From Sphingomonas sp. LY29 (lineage in GTDB: Bacteria; Pseudomonadota; Alphaproteobacteria; Sphingomonadales; Sphingomonadaceae): DNA of 64,000 nucleotides. Shown here piece after piece: positions 34,246-44,064 of the stretch. The notes below the pieces were generated by a model. The model was not told the DNA's origin. It saw only the letters and a program-made list of their open reading frames with translations, and made no database searches. Numbering within the stretch: position 1 is the first letter of the stretch; each line of letters begins with the position of its first letter. The position numbers and the translations under genes were made by a program. Where the stretch lies: NCBI RefSeq assembly GCF_035593985.1, contig NZ_CP141587.1, positions 682,001 through 746,000 on the forward strand, in the 5' to 3' direction.

Positions 34246-35778
34246 ATGACGATCGCCATTCGATCGCGCATGCCGATCTTCTGGTTCGGGTGCGCGGCGA
34301 TTGCCGCCGGGGTGGCGCTTCACCTGCCGATGCTGGCGATGGCGCACAGCATGGGCAATCACCTGGCAGGCATGCCGATGGACTTGGAGATGCTGGTCGG
34401 CATGGGGCTGATCGTCATCGGCGTGCCGCTTGCCATCTTCGGTGCCCTGCCGGCGCGTCATGTCGCGCACGACAGCCATTCCGGTACATTGTTCGAAGCA
34501 GCGGACTCGACCCCGCTCGGGCGATGGCATGCCGCCGTCCTGATCGTCCTGATCGTAGGTCTCATCATCGATGTCATGAAGCCTGCGACGCTCGGCTTCG
34601 TCCTGCCCGGCCTGGCTTCGGAATATGGGATTGCGCGGTCGCAGGCCGCATGGCTGCCATTCGTGGCGCTGGCGGGAACGACGGTCGGATCGTTCGTGTG
34701 GGGCTGGCTTGCCGACATTTACGGTCGACGCGCGTCGATCCTGCTGTCGACGATACTGTTTGTCGCAACCTCGGTCTGCGGGGCCATGCCCGCGTTCGAG
34801 TGGAATCTGCTGATGTGCTTCCTGATGGGTTGTTCGGCGGGGGGGATGCTCCCCGTTGTCTATACCCTGCTGGCCGAGATCATGCCGCCGAAGCACCGCA
34901 GTCGGGTGTTGGTCCTGGTTGGCGGCGTCGGATTGGTAGGAGGCTATCTTGCCGCGAGTGCAGCCGCGAACATGTTCGAACCAACCTACGGCTGGCGGTC
35001 GCTCTGGCTGCAGGGCTTTCCGACAGGGCTACTCCTGTTGGCGCTCGCTCGCTGGATTCCGGAAAGCCCGCGTTTCCTGATGGAGCAGGGACGCACCATA
35101 GAACTGGAGGCGATGGCGAGCCGCTTCGGGATCGTGCGACGCGAGCAGGTATTGGTTCCTGACGACGCGCCCGTTGCGGCGGCGCGGCACAACCGCCTGA
35201 CTGCGGCACTCGTCATTACTGCGCTTGCATGGAGCTTCGTCAACTTCGGCTTGCTGTTGTGGCTACCGTCCGACCTCGCGTCGCGCGGCTATAGTGTCGA
35301 GGCGGGAAGCGGCATCATCGCCCGATCGGCGCTGCTTGCGTTGCCGACCATCGCGATCGGCGCGCTGCTCTACAGTGGGTGGAGCAGCAAGTGGACGCTG
35401 GTGCTGACCATCGTCTTGACGCTCGCGGGGCTGGTAGGAGCGATCCTTCCCGCGCCGATCCTGGCGCAGGAACCGGTGCTGATCGCGGTCATCGCGCTGC
35501 TCGTCGTCGGAACGAATGGCCTGATCGCGGTGCTTCTTCCCTATGCCGCCGAGAATTATCCCCTCGGCGTGCGCGGGCGCGCCACCGGTCTCATTGCCGG
35601 ATCGAGCAAGGTTGGGGGCGTGGCAGTGCAAGGGTTCGCACTAGCGGGCCTGATCCCTACACTTGGCGGCGCCGCGCTCGCGCTGCTCGTGCCGATGATC
35701 GTGTCGGTCGGATTGGTCGCTTATGCCGGCCGCGAGACCCGCGGCCGGTCGCTTCGGGAACTGGAAGCGGGAAGCTGA
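34246..35778 (+). CDS. MFS transporter with two extra N-terminal helices
   Basis: A 510-residue, roughly 14-TM major facilitator of the sugar/metabolite-porter type. Signature motifs are WGWLADIYGRRASIL after TM2 of the core and PESPRFLMEQGR in the middle loop. Residues 1-80 form two added helices joined by a Met/His-rich loop (MAHSMGNHLAGMPM), which is outside the usual MFS core. Nine bases after the aldehyde dehydrogenase stop, so probably co-transcribed; substrate unknown. Confidence 0.88.
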   Translation: MTIAIRSRMPIFWFGCAAIAAGVALHLPMLAMAHSMGNHLAGMPMDLEMLVGMGLIVIGVPLAIFGALPARHVAHDSHSGTLFEAADSTPLGRWHAAVLIVLIVGLIIDVMKPATLGFVLPGLASEYGIARSQAAWLPFVALAGTTVGSFVWGWLADIYGRRASILLSTILFVATSVCGAMPAFEWNLLMCFLMGCSAGGMLPVVYTLLAEIMPPKHRSRVLVLVGGVGLVGGYLAASAAANMFEPTYGWRSLWLQGFPTGLLLLALARWIPESPRFLMEQGRTIELEAMASRFGIVRREQVLVPDDAPVAAARHNRLTAALVITALAWSFVNFGLLLWLPSDLASRGYSVEAGSGIIARSALLALPTIAIGALLYSGWSSKWTLVLTIVLTLAGLVGAILPAPILAQEPVLIAVIALLVVGTNGLIAVLLPYAAENYPLGVRGRATGLIAGSSKVGGVAVQGFALAGLIPTLGGAALALLVPMIVSVGLVAYAGRETRGRSLRELEAGS

Positions 35779-35782
35779 CCGT

Positions 35783-36007
35783 CTACCAGATCGAGGAGAC
35801 GGGGCGGAACTTGGTGCGGGTGACGTCGCCTTTGATCATCTTCGACTTGAAGACCTTGCGGGCCTGCTCGGCGCCATCGACGCTCATGCACACCATGCGC
35901 ACGCCGCCGCTCGCGAGAGGCTCGATCGCCGAAACGCCGATCTTCTTGGTTGCACACTGATCGATCACCGCAGTCTGGCTGAGGTCGAGGAAGAGAACGC
36001 GGCTCAC
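35783..36007 (-). CDS. Hypothetical small protein (74 aa)
   Basis: A soluble-looking 74-residue protein (MSRVLFLDLSQTAVIDQCATKK...) with no recognised family. It starts at GTG, overlapped by the stop of a 13-codon leader ORF with a good AGGAG site. It is convergent with the MFS gene, 4 bases from its stop. Regular codon use and gap-free packing support it as real. Confidence 0.6.
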   Translation of the reverse strand: MSRVLFLDLSQTAVIDQCATKKIGVSAIEPLASGGVRMVCMSVDGAEQARKVFKSKMIKGDVTRTKFRPVSSIW

Positions 36008-36045
36008 TGGCTCACCGCCGTTGCTTTGCTGGGGTGTCGGACCAT
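36004..36045 (-). CDS. Putative 13-codon leader ORF
   Basis: ATG at 36045 follows AGGAG by 7 bases and reads MVRHPSKATAVSQ. Its TGA overlaps the GTG start of the 74-residue gene (GTGA). It may be a translational-coupling leader, or it may mark the true ribosome entry for the downstream frame. Confidence 0.3.
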   Translation of the reverse strand: MVRHPSKATAVSQ

Positions 36046-36198
36046 GTGGAATCTCCTGGTTTGAAGCGAGAGCGCTACCGTCTCTCAGTCACCAGAAGCT
36101 CGTGGGGTCGATCGAGTGATGGCCCTGCCTAGCATATAATCGGCGCGCCGTCGCCTGCTGCACTCCACAAGGCGATTGCGGAGCGCTAGAGCGGCATC

Positions 36199-37851
36199 AT
36201 GAAGATACGCACCGGCGGCCAGATCCTTGTCGACCAGCTCCGAATCCAGGGCTGCGACCGCATTTTCACCGTTCCCGGCGAAAGCTTCCTCGCCGTTCTC
36301 GACGCGCTTCACGACGCGCCGGAGATCGACACGGTCGTCTGCCGGCAGGAAGGCGGGGTCGCCTACATGGCCGACGCCGATGGCAAGATGACCGGGCGGC
36401 CGGGCGTCGCCTTCGTCACGCGCGGACCCGGCGCGACCAACGCCAGCGCTGGCGTGCACGTCGCCTTCCAGGACTCGACCCCGATGATCCTGTTCGTCGG
36501 CGACCTCGACCGCGCCGACCGCGACCGCGAAGGCTTTCAAGAAATCGATCTGCCCGCCTTCTTCGGCCCGATCGCCAAATGGGCGGCGCGGATCGACGAT
36601 GCCCGCCGCATCCCCGAATATGTCGCCCGCGCCTTCCGAGTCGCCACGGCCGGTCGTCCCGGCCCGGTAGTGCTCGCGTTGCCTGAAGACATGCTTCGCG
36701 ATGAAGCCGAAGCAGCCGACCGTCCGGTCACGCCGCCGATCAACCAGCCGCCCTGCGCGGGCGCGATGGAGGCGATGTTTGGGCTATTGAAGGACGCCAC
36801 CAATCCGGTCGCGATCATCGGCGGCGCCGGCTGGAATCCGGCGGCAGCGCATCATTTCGAAACCTTCGCGGCGCGCTACGGCATTCCGACCGCGGCCGCC
36901 TTCCGACGTCAGGATGCGATCGACAACGAGTGCCGCGTCTATGCAGGCCAGCTAGGGTACGGTCCCAATCCACTGCTCCAGCAGCGGATTCGCGACGCCG
37001 ACCTCCTGCTGGTGGTCGGCGCCCGCCTCGGCGAGTCGACGACCGACGGGTACAAGCTGATCACCCCCGACCATCCCGATCAGATTCTGGTCCACGTTCA
37101 TCCCGATCCCAACGAGCTCGGCCGCATTTATCAGGCCGACCTGCCGATCTGTGCGGAGATGGATGAGTTCGCCGAGATCGCCGCCGACTGGCACGACCCC
37201 GAACTCGTGCCCTTCAAGGACGGCGAGGAAGCGCACCGTGAGTGGCTGCGCTGGTCGGAGCCTGCGCCGCGTGAAGGGGTAAAGCTGGACCTTGGCCCGT
37301 GTGTGAAGGCGATGCGCGACGCGCTTCCCGCAAACACGATCATCTGCAACGGCGCGGGCAATTTTTCCGGCTGGTGGCATCGCTACTGGCACTACGGCGT
37401 CGCGCCGACTCAACTTGCGCCGACCAGCGGGACGATGGGCTATGGCCTTCCCGCAGCCGTCGCAGCCGCCCTGCGCTTCAAGGACCGCACCGTCGTGTGC
37501 GTCGCGGGCGATGGCGATTTCCTGATGAACGGTCAGGAATTGGCGACTGCGGCACAATATGGTGCCGACCTACTCGTCATCCTTGTCGACAACGGTGCAT
37601 ACGGCACCATCCGCATGCACCAGGAACGCGACTATCCGGAGCGGATCAGCGCGACGAGCCTAGCCAATCCCGATTTCGCCAAATTGGCGGAGGCATTCGG
37701 GGGATGGGCGGTGCGCGTCGAGCGCACCGACGACTTCGCACCTGCTCTCGACGAGGCGATGAAGCGTCGCGGCATTCGCCTGCTCCACTGCATCACCGAC
37801 GTCGAGATCATCACCAACCAGACGACGATCGAAAAGCTTCGCGCGCGCTAG
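36199..37851 (+). CDS. Thiamine-pyrophosphate enzyme (acetolactate-synthase-like)
   Basis: A 550-residue three-domain TPP enzyme. The catalytic Glu lies in [31 protein letters not shown] is the start of the PYR-domain loop, and the TPP/Mg motif is [35 protein letters not shown]. It resembles the large catalytic subunit of acetolactate synthase, but no ilvN partner is adjacent, so a different keto-acid reaction is possible. Its 3' end overlaps convergent thiG by 4 bases. Confidence 0.9.
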   Translation: MKIRTGGQILVDQLRIQGCDRIFTVPGESFLAVLDALHDAPEIDTVVCRQEGGVAYMADADGKMTGRPGVAFVTRGPGATNASAGVHVAFQDSTPMILFVGDLDRADRDREGFQEIDLPAFFGPIAKWAARIDDARRIPEYVARAFRVATAGRPGPVVLALPEDMLRDEAEAADRPVTPPINQPPCAGAMEAMFGLLKDATNPVAIIGGAGWNPAAAHHFETFAARYGIPTAAAFRRQDAIDNECRVYAGQLGYGPNPLLQQRIRDADLLLVVGARLGESTTDGYKLITPDHPDQILVHVHPDPNELGRIYQADLPICAEMDEFAEIAADWHDPELVPFKDGEEAHREWLRWSEPAPREGVKLDLGPCVKAMRDALPANTIICNGAGNFSGWWHRYWHYGVAPTQLAPTSGTMGYGLPAAVAAALRFKDRTVVCVAGDGDFLMNGQELATAAQYGADLLVILVDNGAYGTIRMHQERDYPERISATSLANPDFAKLAEAFGGWAVRVERTDDFAPALDEAMKRRGIRLLHCITDVEIITNQTTIEKLRAR

Positions 37852-38618
37852 ATTAGTCCGGCGAGCGGGCTCGACGGATCGGCGTAGCGACGCTTCGCCA
37901 TCCGTCCCGCGCGGTAACCGAGCCGGCCGGCTTCGACCGCCAACTTCATCGCCCGGGCCATGACGACCGGGTCCTTTGCCTCGGCAATCGCGGTGTTCAT
38001 TAGAACGCCGTCGCAGCCAAGCTCCATCGCCGCGGCGGCGTCGCTTGGCGTTCCGACGCCGGCGTCAACGAGGACAGGCACGCTTGCACCTTCGACGATC
38101 AGGCGGATGGTCACCTGGTTCTGGATGCCGAGTCCCGATCCGATCGGCGCGCCCAGCGGCATGATCGCGACCGCGCCCGCTTCTTCCAATTGCTTCGCGG
38201 CAATGGGATCATCGACACAGTAAACCATCGGCAGGAAGCCTTCGTTCGCCAGCACCTCGGTCGCGCGCAAGGTCTCGCGCATGTTCGGGTAGAGCGTCCG
38301 CGCCTCGCCGAGCACTTCGAGCTTCACCAAGTCCCATCCACCCGCTTCCCGCGCCAGGCGCAGCGTGCGGATCGCATCCTCGGCGTTGAAGCAGCCCGCG
38401 GTGTTGGGGAGGTAGGTGACCTTTTTCGGATCGATATAATCCATCAGCACCGGCTGCGAAGGATCGGAAATGTTGACCCGGCGAACCGCGACCGTGACGA
38501 TCTCCGCGCCCGACGCTTCGACTGCCGCGGCGTTCTGTTCGTAGTCCTTATATTTGCCGGTCCCCACGATCAGGCGCGAGGTGAACGTTCGTCCGGCGAC
38601 GCTCCAGCTGTCAGTCAA
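37848..38618 (-). CDS. thiG: Thiazole synthase
   Basis: A 256-residue TIM-barrel enzyme that builds the thiazole phosphate of thiamine with sulfur from ThiS. Family motifs: [49 protein letters not shown] with the Schiff-base region [10 protein letters not shown], and [10 protein letters not shown]. thiS lies 3 bases upstream in the same direction. Confidence 0.97.
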   Translation of the reverse strand: MTDSWSVAGRTFTSRLIVGTGKYKDYEQNAAAVEASGAEIVTVAVRRVNISDPSQPVLMDYIDPKKVTYLPNTAGCFNAEDAIRTLRLAREAGGWDLVKLEVLGEARTLYPNMRETLRATEVLANEGFLPMVYCVDDPIAAKQLEEAGAVAIMPLGAPIGSGLGIQNQVTIRLIVEGASVPVLVDAGVGTPSDAAAAMELGCDGVLMNTAIAEAKDPVVMARAMKLAVEAGRLGYRAGRMAKRRYADPSSPLAGLI

Positions 38619-38621
38619 AAC

Positions 38622-38840
38622 TCAACCGCCTCCCACAAAATGCACGATTTCATAGTCGTCGCCGTCCTCGACGATGACGCTTTCAAAGGTCGATCGCGGT
38701 ACGATTTCTAAGTTGCGCTCGACCGCCACCCGCACCGGGTCTAGCCCAATCTCGGCGATCAGTTGCGCCAGGGTCGTCCCTGCTTGAACGCGCCGATGAT
38801 CGCCGTTGATAATGACGCCCGCGGTGCCGTCGAGACTCAT
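38622..38840 (-). CDS. thiS: Sulfur carrier protein ThiS
   Basis: A 72-residue ubiquitin-like sulfur carrier (VIINGDHRRVQAGTTLAQLI, VAVERNLEIVPRS) ending in HFVGGG, so the C-terminal Gly-Gly required for thiocarboxylation is present. Coupled to thiG. It is divergent from aroQ with 49 bases between starts. Confidence 0.94.
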   Translation of the reverse strand: MSLDGTAGVIINGDHRRVQAGTTLAQLIAEIGLDPVRVAVERNLEIVPRSTFESVIVEDGDDYEIVHFVGGG

Positions 38841-38889
38841 GGAAGCTCCGGGTGGTTGAATGTCCGTTCCGCCCATATAGGGTCTGCCG

Positions 38890-39330
38890 ATGCCGACGCC
38901 ACCGCTGATCTTCGTGCTGCAGGGTCCCAACCTCAACCTGCTCGGGACTCGCGAGCCCGAGATTTACGGAACCGACACGCTCGACGACATCGCCGCGCGG
39001 CTCGAGGATCGGGCAAGCGAACTGGGCGTCACCCTCGACCAGCGCCAGACGAATCACGAAGGCCTGCTCATCGACTGGCTGCACGAAGCGCAGGCCGCCG
39101 GCGCCAAGGCCGTCATCTTCAATCCCGGCGGATACAGTCACACGTCGGTCGCGCTGCATGACGCGGTCAAAGCGATCGCGACTCCGGTGATCGAGGTGCA
39201 TTTGAGCGACCCTTCGAGCCGCGAGGATTTCCGCCAAGTCGACCTGGTCGAGCTTGCCGCGACGCGTTCGATCAAGGGCAAGGGACCCTACGGATACCTG
39301 CTGGCACTGGACGAGGCGGCGCGGCTCTGA
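38890..39330 (+). CDS. aroQ: 3-dehydroquinate dehydratase, type II
   Basis: A 146-residue shikimate-pathway enzyme. The motif [16 protein letters not shown] holds the catalytic Tyr and loop Arg. [31 protein letters not shown] and [12 protein letters not shown] complete the active site. It heads the aroQ-accB-accC cluster, an order common in proteobacteria. Confidence 0.97.
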   Translation: MPTPPLIFVLQGPNLNLLGTREPEIYGTDTLDDIAARLEDRASELGVTLDQRQTNHEGLLIDWLHEAQAAGAKAVIFNPGGYSHTSVALHDAVKAIATPVIEVHLSDPSSREDFRQVDLVELAATRSIKGKGPYGYLLALDEAARL

Positions 39331-39368
39331 CAGGACGCGCGGCGACTAACAGTTCAAGAGGACATGCA

Positions 39369-39845
39369 ATGGCGGACGACAAGGACGGTCAGGCGATGCG
39401 GGTCGATGGCGCACTGCTGCGCGAACTCGCCGCCCTGCTTTCCGACAACGACCTGACCGAGATCGAGGTCGAGGACGGCAATCGCAAGATCAAAGTACGT
39501 CGCGAAGCGGCTCCGGTGATGGCCTATGCGCCGGCGCCTGCCGCGCATGCCCCCGCCCCGCTCGCCGCGGCGCCTGCCGTCGCCGATGCGCCCGCTCCGG
39601 CTGCGGCCGCGATCGATGCGGTCAAGTCGCCGATGGTCGGCACCGCCTTCCTGTCCCCCGAACCCGGCGCCAAGCCGTTCGTCACCGCCGGTGGCAGCGT
39701 CAAGCAAGGCGACACGCTGATGATCATCGAGGCGATGAAGGTCATGAACCCGATCCTCGCGCCGAAGTCGGGCACCGTCGCCCGAATCCTGGTCGGAGAC
39801 GCCCAGCCGGTCGAATTCGATCAGCCGCTCGTCGTGATCGAGTAA
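39369..39845 (+). CDS. accB: Acetyl-CoA carboxylase biotin carboxyl carrier protein
   Basis: A 158-residue carrier with an N-terminal dimer region, an Ala/Pro-rich linker (about 52-85) and the C-terminal biotinyl domain. The biotinylated lysine is in EAMKVMN. It passes CO2 from AccC to the carboxyltransferase in fatty-acid synthesis. accC follows after 5 bases. Confidence 0.97.
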   Translation: MADDKDGQAMRVDGALLRELAALLSDNDLTEIEVEDGNRKIKVRREAAPVMAYAPAPAAHAPAPLAAAPAVADAPAPAAAAIDAVKSPMVGTAFLSPEPGAKPFVTAGGSVKQGDTLMIIEAMKVMNPILAPKSGTVARILVGDAQPVEFDQPLVVIE

Positions 39846-39850
39846 TCATC

Positions 39851-41203
39851 ATGCCGATCACTAAGCTGCTGATCGCCAACCGGGGCGAGATCGCGCTGCG
39901 CATTCATCGCGCGTGTCACGAAATGGGCATCAAGACCGTTGCGGTCCATTCCACCGCCGACGCTGATGCGATGCACGTCCGCCTCGCCGACGAAGCCGTC
40001 TGCATCGGCCCGCCCGCGGCCAAGGACAGCTACCTCAACATTGCCAACATCATTTCCGCGGCCGAGATTACGCACGCCGACGCGGTCCACCCGGGTTACG
40101 GCTTCCTGTCAGAAAATGCGCAGTTCGCGGAGATCGTCGAGAGCCATGGTCTCGTCTGGGTCGGGCCGAAGCCCGAGCATATCCGCATCATGGGCGACAA
40201 GATCGAAGCCAAGCGCACCGCCGCCGAGCTCGGCCTGCCGCTGGTCCCCGGATCGCCCGGGCCGCTCGACAATGTCGAGGATGCACGGCGTATTGCCGAC
40301 GAGATCGGATATCCGGTCCTGATCAAGGCCGCCTCGGGCGGCGGCGGGCGCGGCATGAAGGTCGTGCCGGAGGAAAGCCAGCTCGAGAGCCTGATGAGTC
40401 AGGCTTCGTCCGAAGCGAATGCGGCGTTCGGCGATCCGACCGTCTACATGGAAAAATATCTCGGCGATCCGCGCCACATCGAGTTCCAGGTGTTCGGCGA
40501 CGGCAACGGCGAAGCGATTCACCTCGGCGAACGCGACTGTTCGATCCAGCGGCGCCACCAGAAGGTGATCGAAGAAGCCCCCTCGCCCGTCATCTCGGCC
40601 GAACAGCGTGAGCGCATGGGCGGGATTGTCGCCAAGGCGATGGCCGACATGGGCTATCGCGGCGCGGGCACGATCGAGTTCCTGTACGAGAACGGCGAGT
40701 TCTACTTCATCGAGATGAACACGCGTCTGCAGGTCGAGCATCCGGTGACCGAGATGATCAGCGGGATCGACCTCGTCCGCGAACAGATCAAGGTCGCGCA
40801 GGGCGACGGTCTGTCGTGCCGCCAGGACCAGATCCGTCTTCACGGCCACGCCATCGAATGCCGCATCAATGCCGAGGACCCGCGCACCTTCGCGCCGTCA
40901 CCGGGGTTGGTGAAGAATTATGTCGCGCCTGGGGGAATGCACGTTCGCGTCGATAGCGGCCTTTACGCCGGCTATCGCGTGCCGCCCTACTACGACAGCA
41001 TGATCGGCAAGCTGATCGTTTATGGCACGACGCGGGAGCGCTGCATCATGCGGCTGAAGCGCGCGCTCGAGGAGTTCGTGGTCGAGGGGATGCACACTAC
41101 GATCCCGCTGCACCGCGACATCATCCGCGACCCGGCCTTCGAGAGCGGCGACTATACGATCAAGTGGCTCGAACAATGGCTTGAGGATCAACCCGCAAGC
41201 TAA
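39851..41203 (+). CDS. accC: Acetyl-CoA carboxylase biotin carboxylase subunit
   Basis: A 450-residue ATP-grasp enzyme that carboxylates biotin on AccB. Start [19 protein letters not shown]-binding loop [14 protein letters not shown], and [43 protein letters not shown] are diagnostic. Length is normal for the family. Confidence 0.98.
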   Translation: MPITKLLIANRGEIALRIHRACHEMGIKTVAVHSTADADAMHVRLADEAVCIGPPAAKDSYLNIANIISAAEITHADAVHPGYGFLSENAQFAEIVESHGLVWVGPKPEHIRIMGDKIEAKRTAAELGLPLVPGSPGPLDNVEDARRIADEIGYPVLIKAASGGGGRGMKVVPEESQLESLMSQASSEANAAFGDPTVYMEKYLGDPRHIEFQVFGDGNGEAIHLGERDCSIQRRHQKVIEEAPSPVISAEQRERMGGIVAKAMADMGYRGAGTIEFLYENGEFYFIEMNTRLQVEHPVTEMISGIDLVREQIKVAQGDGLSCRQDQIRLHGHAIECRINAEDPRTFAPSPGLVKNYVAPGGMHVRVDSGLYAGYRVPPYYDSMIGKLIVYGTTRERCIMRLKRALEEFVVEGMHTTIPLHRDIIRDPAFESGDYTIKWLEQWLEDQPAS

Positions 41204-41223
41204 GCCGACTGGCGCGCATCCTT

Positions 41224-41243
41224 CGCCCGCATCGGGCGTTTTC
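41224..41243 (+). terminator. Short intrinsic terminator after accC
   Basis: CGCCCG-CAT-CGGGCG followed by TTTTC. The stem is only 6 bp, so strength is modest; the TonB-like gene starts 12 bases later. Confidence 0.5.
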
Positions 41244-41254
41244 GATGCGCGTCC

Positions 41255-41962
41255 ATGAGTATCTACAGAGCCCAGCCTTCGCGGTCCGACCGGGCCAAGG
41301 CGATTGCCGCAGTGGTGGCAGTTCACGCCGCGCTCGGCGCCCTGCTTGCGATCCGAGGCACGACGCCAGCGGCGCCGGTCCGCCCCCCGCCGACGGTCCT
41401 GATCGACATCGCGGTGCCGCCTCCGCCGCCCCCCGTGCAATCCGATCCCGGTCGAGCGCGTGAAGAGGAAGGTGCGGCGGGCAAGAAGGCCGAACCGTCT
41501 CCAATCGTCGCGCCAGATCCGCCGATCCGCCTGCCGACACCACCGCCAGTTCCGGCGGCACCGATCGCCGGGACGGGATTGGCCGCGACCGCCGGTGCGG
41601 CAAGCGCCGGAACCGGTCCGGGCGCGGGCGGGAGCGGCACCGGCCGAGGTGCCGGCGGAAACGGTTCGGGAGGCGGGATCGGCAGCGAGGCGCGACTGCT
41701 GTCCGGCGGATTGACCCGGGCCGACTATCGCTCGCTGCGCGGGCAAGCTTTCTCTCCGGGTCGCGCCCGGCTTGCGCTGCAGATCGGTGAAGACGGGCGC
41801 GTCGTGCGTTGCAGTATCGCCAACAGCAGTGGCAATCCCGACGTTGATTCAGCCCTGTGTGACATCCTCGAACCGAGAATGCGCTGGGCGCCGGCCCGCG
41901 ACATGGCCGGCAATCCAATCAGCGTCGGACTATACTATGTCGCAACCTGGCAGCGGTTTTGA
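41255..41962 (+). CDS. TonB-like energy transducer
   Basis: A 235-residue protein with an N-terminal TM helix (AIAAVVAVHAALGALLAI), a Pro-rich stretch (PPPPPPVQ), a Gly/Ala/Ser-rich linker (about 108-148) and a C-terminal TonB-type domain (ARLALQIGEDGRVVRCSIANSSGNPDVDSALCDIL...MRWAPARD). The C-terminal domain would contact outer-membrane receptors. No exbBD or receptor gene is adjacent. The Gly-rich linker, in place of the usual Pro-Lys/Glu rod, is unusual. Confidence 0.82.
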   Translation: MSIYRAQPSRSDRAKAIAAVVAVHAALGALLAIRGTTPAAPVRPPPTVLIDIAVPPPPPPVQSDPGRAREEEGAAGKKAEPSPIVAPDPPIRLPTPPPVPAAPIAGTGLAATAGAASAGTGPGAGGSGTGRGAGGNGSGGGIGSEARLLSGGLTRADYRSLRGQAFSPGRARLALQIGEDGRVVRCSIANSSGNPDVDSALCDILEPRMRWAPARDMAGNPISVGLYYVATWQRF

Positions 41963-41968
41963 CCGCGA

Positions 41969-43300
41969 CTAGCGGGCGGCGACGCGGGGCGATTCCATCG
42001 CGGCGAGGCGCGCACTGTCCTTACCGTAGATGTCCTCATAATAGACCACTTCGCTGCCACTCGGCACCGCGGTCAGATAGGCGAGATAAACGGGAACGGG
42101 CCGTTCAAGATCGACCTTCTGCTCGGGCTTCCCACCAGTCGGAATCTTCAACGGCTTGCCGTACAGCCATTTCGCCAGACGAGGAGCATCCTCGAGCCGC
42201 ACGCAGCCGCCGCTAAACAGGCGCGATGCCTCGCTCAGCAATTCCTTGTTCGGCGTGTCGTGCAAATATACGCCGTCGCTGTTCGGGAACATGAACTTCA
42301 TCCGACCCATCGAATTGTGCGGTCCCGGATTTTGGCGGACGCGGAGCTGGATCTTGCCGGCGGCAACGGCTTCCCAATTAATCGTCGAGGGATCGACCTG
42401 CGTCGCCTCGTCGCCATAGTCGGACAGCACGACGTACCCGCGGTCCTTAAGATATCCGAGCCCCTCCTTGACCACGTTGGGAGCGATTCGCTCGGCGGTC
42501 AGGTCAGCGGGGACGTTCCAGTAAGGGTTGGTGGCGGTATAGCGGATCAACGCGGCCATCATCGGCGTCGGCTGCTGCGGCTTGCCAACGACGACCCGCA
42601 TCGAGTCAACGACCTTGCCGTTCTCGTACATATACAGGCGCTGCGCGGCCGCATTCATGAGGACGTAGCGGCCGCCGCTGCCCGGCAACATGCGCGCGCG
42701 GTCGAGATTGATACGCAAAAGCTGGACGGCGCGATCGTCGCCTTGCTGCTGCGCATCAAGGAGCGCCCGCCGCATCTCACCATAGCTGTGATGCATATAC
42801 GGCATCGCTTCGATCCATGCGGTCAGCGAGGGCGCCGCAGCCGCCTGCGACAGCAGGGCTGATGCGCTTGGCACCGAAGGGACCGCTGCCTTGTCGATAA
42901 TCTTCCACTCGCTGCTGGAACGGCTTCGAAGCGAAGCGGCGTAAACAACCAACGCGCGGTTGAGCATGGTTTCCGCAGCGACCATTGCACGCGGATCACC
43001 GCGTTCGGCATCGCGCACGGCGCGTATCAGACTGCGCGTGTTGAAGCGGCGAGGATCGAGTCCGTCGAGCCGCGAAGAATCCAATTGGTCGATCAGTGCA
43101 TAAGCCGCGCGATCGTCTCCGGGTACGAACCACATCGGCCGGACGGGCCGGGCCGTCTCCAGATCTTGCGCTGCCGTCGAAGCCGCCAAGGCGGGTTGCG
43201 CCGCGAAAATCGACAGGCACAGCGCCAATGCAAAACCCGCCGGGCGCACGGGGCACCCGGCGGGAATGCTGGACCATCGTTTGACGATCCTGTTCGGCAT
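41969..43300 (-). CDS. L,D-transpeptidase (YcbB-like)
   Basis: A 443-residue exported YkuD-domain enzyme that makes 3-3 peptidoglycan cross-links or attaches proteins to peptidoglycan. A Sec signal peptide (cut near AALA) is followed by a helical region and the catalytic domain with YLHDTPNKELLSEASRLFSGGCVRLEDA, which includes the His and catalytic Cys. The ATG directly follows the stop of the glycine-zipper gene, so both are one operon. Confidence 0.93.
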   Translation of the reverse strand: MPNRIVKRWSSIPAGCPVRPAGFALALCLSIFAAQPALAASTAAQDLETARPVRPMWFVPGDDRAAYALIDQLDSSRLDGLDPRRFNTRSLIRAVRDAERGDPRAMVAAETMLNRALVVYAASLRSRSSSEWKIIDKAAVPSVPSASALLSQAAAAPSLTAWIEAMPYMHHSYGEMRRALLDAQQQGDDRAVQLLRINLDRARMLPGSGGRYVLMNAAAQRLYMYENGKVVDSMRVVVGKPQQPTPMMAALIRYTATNPYWNVPADLTAERIAPNVVKEGLGYLKDRGYVVLSDYGDEATQVDPSTINWEAVAAGKIQLRVRQNPGPHNSMGRMKFMFPNSDGVYLHDTPNKELLSEASRLFSGGCVRLEDAPRLAKWLYGKPLKIPTGGKPEQKVDLERPVPVYLAYLTAVPSGSEVVYYEDIYGKDSARLAAMESPRVAAR

Positions 43301-43864
43301 TTAGCCGCGTTCGCCCGACGACATCGGTGCCGGAGCCGGCGCCATGTTCGGGTCGTAGCCCTGCGGGGCACCCTGGTAGTACTGGCCGTTCTGGACGTAA
43401 CCGTCGACGCGACCGTCGCGATCGTTGTCGGCCCAGACCGCGCCAGCGACACCGCCGAGGGCGGCGCCGACGACAGCGCCTTCAAGGATGCCAAGGCCCG
43501 GGATCAGCGCGCCGGCAGCCGCACCGAGAGCGGCGCCGCCAAGGGCACCGGTCGCGACGCGACGCAGCGTGGGATCGTAGCCCGACGGGGTGCCGGCATA
43601 ATATTGGCCGTTCTGCACGTAGCCGTCGGCATAGCCGTCGTTATTGTTGTCGGCCCAAACCGCGCCGGCGAGACCGCCGATGCCGGCGCCAATGGCCGCA
43701 CCTTCGATCACGTTGACGCCCGGAACGACCGCGCCGATCGCCGCGCCGCCGGCTGCGCCGACTGCCGCGCCCTGCGCGATATCGCCGGCCATCGGATCAC
43801 TGGTTGCGCACGCGCTGAGCGACACTGCGCTGGCGAGCATGATCGCCATCATCGACTTCTGCAT
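43301..43864 (-). CDS. Glycine-zipper lipoprotein with internal duplication
   Basis: A 187-residue protein with a lipoprotein signal (VSLSAC). It consists of two similar units of about 65 residues. Each has a Gly/Ala-zipper membrane-like segment (GAAVGAAGGAAIGAV and GALGGAALGAAAGAL), then AGAVWADN-x2-DG and DGYVQNGQYY...GYDP. Glycine-zipper lipoproteins act in outer-membrane or envelope integrity. An EcfG-type promoter lies about 83 bases upstream. Confidence 0.9.
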   Translation of the reverse strand: MQKSMMAIMLASAVSLSACATSDPMAGDIAQGAAVGAAGGAAIGAVVPGVNVIEGAAIGAGIGGLAGAVWADNNNDGYADGYVQNGQYYAGTPSGYDPTLRRVATGALGGAALGAAAGALIPGLGILEGAVVGAALGGVAGAVWADNDRDGRVDGYVQNGQYYQGAPQGYDPNMAPAPAPMSSGERG

Positions 43865-43946
43865 ATTCTGACTCCCTATATCGTTCTACGGACCGTGTGC
43901 GCCTGGAACGAGAGCCCCCGGCATGCGGCACATGTCACGTCCGCCC

Positions 43947-43971
43947 AACGACACTGCCCCCAACAGGTTCC
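43947..43971 (-). promoter_or_regulatory. EcfG-type (general stress response) promoter for the glycine-zipper/L,D-transpeptidase operon
   Basis: On the minus strand GGAAC (43971-43967) is followed after 16 bases by CGTT (43950-43947), the full alphaproteobacterial sigma-EcfG consensus GGAAC-N16-CGTT. It would start transcription near 43939, giving a leader of about 75 bases. Confidence 0.7.
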
Positions 43972-44064
43972 GAATCGCTTCCGTAAGGACATTGGCTCGG
44001 CAGAACTGGTCCCCTATTTTACGCTCCGCTATGATGTGCAGACATTCACCTGAACGGATCTCGA

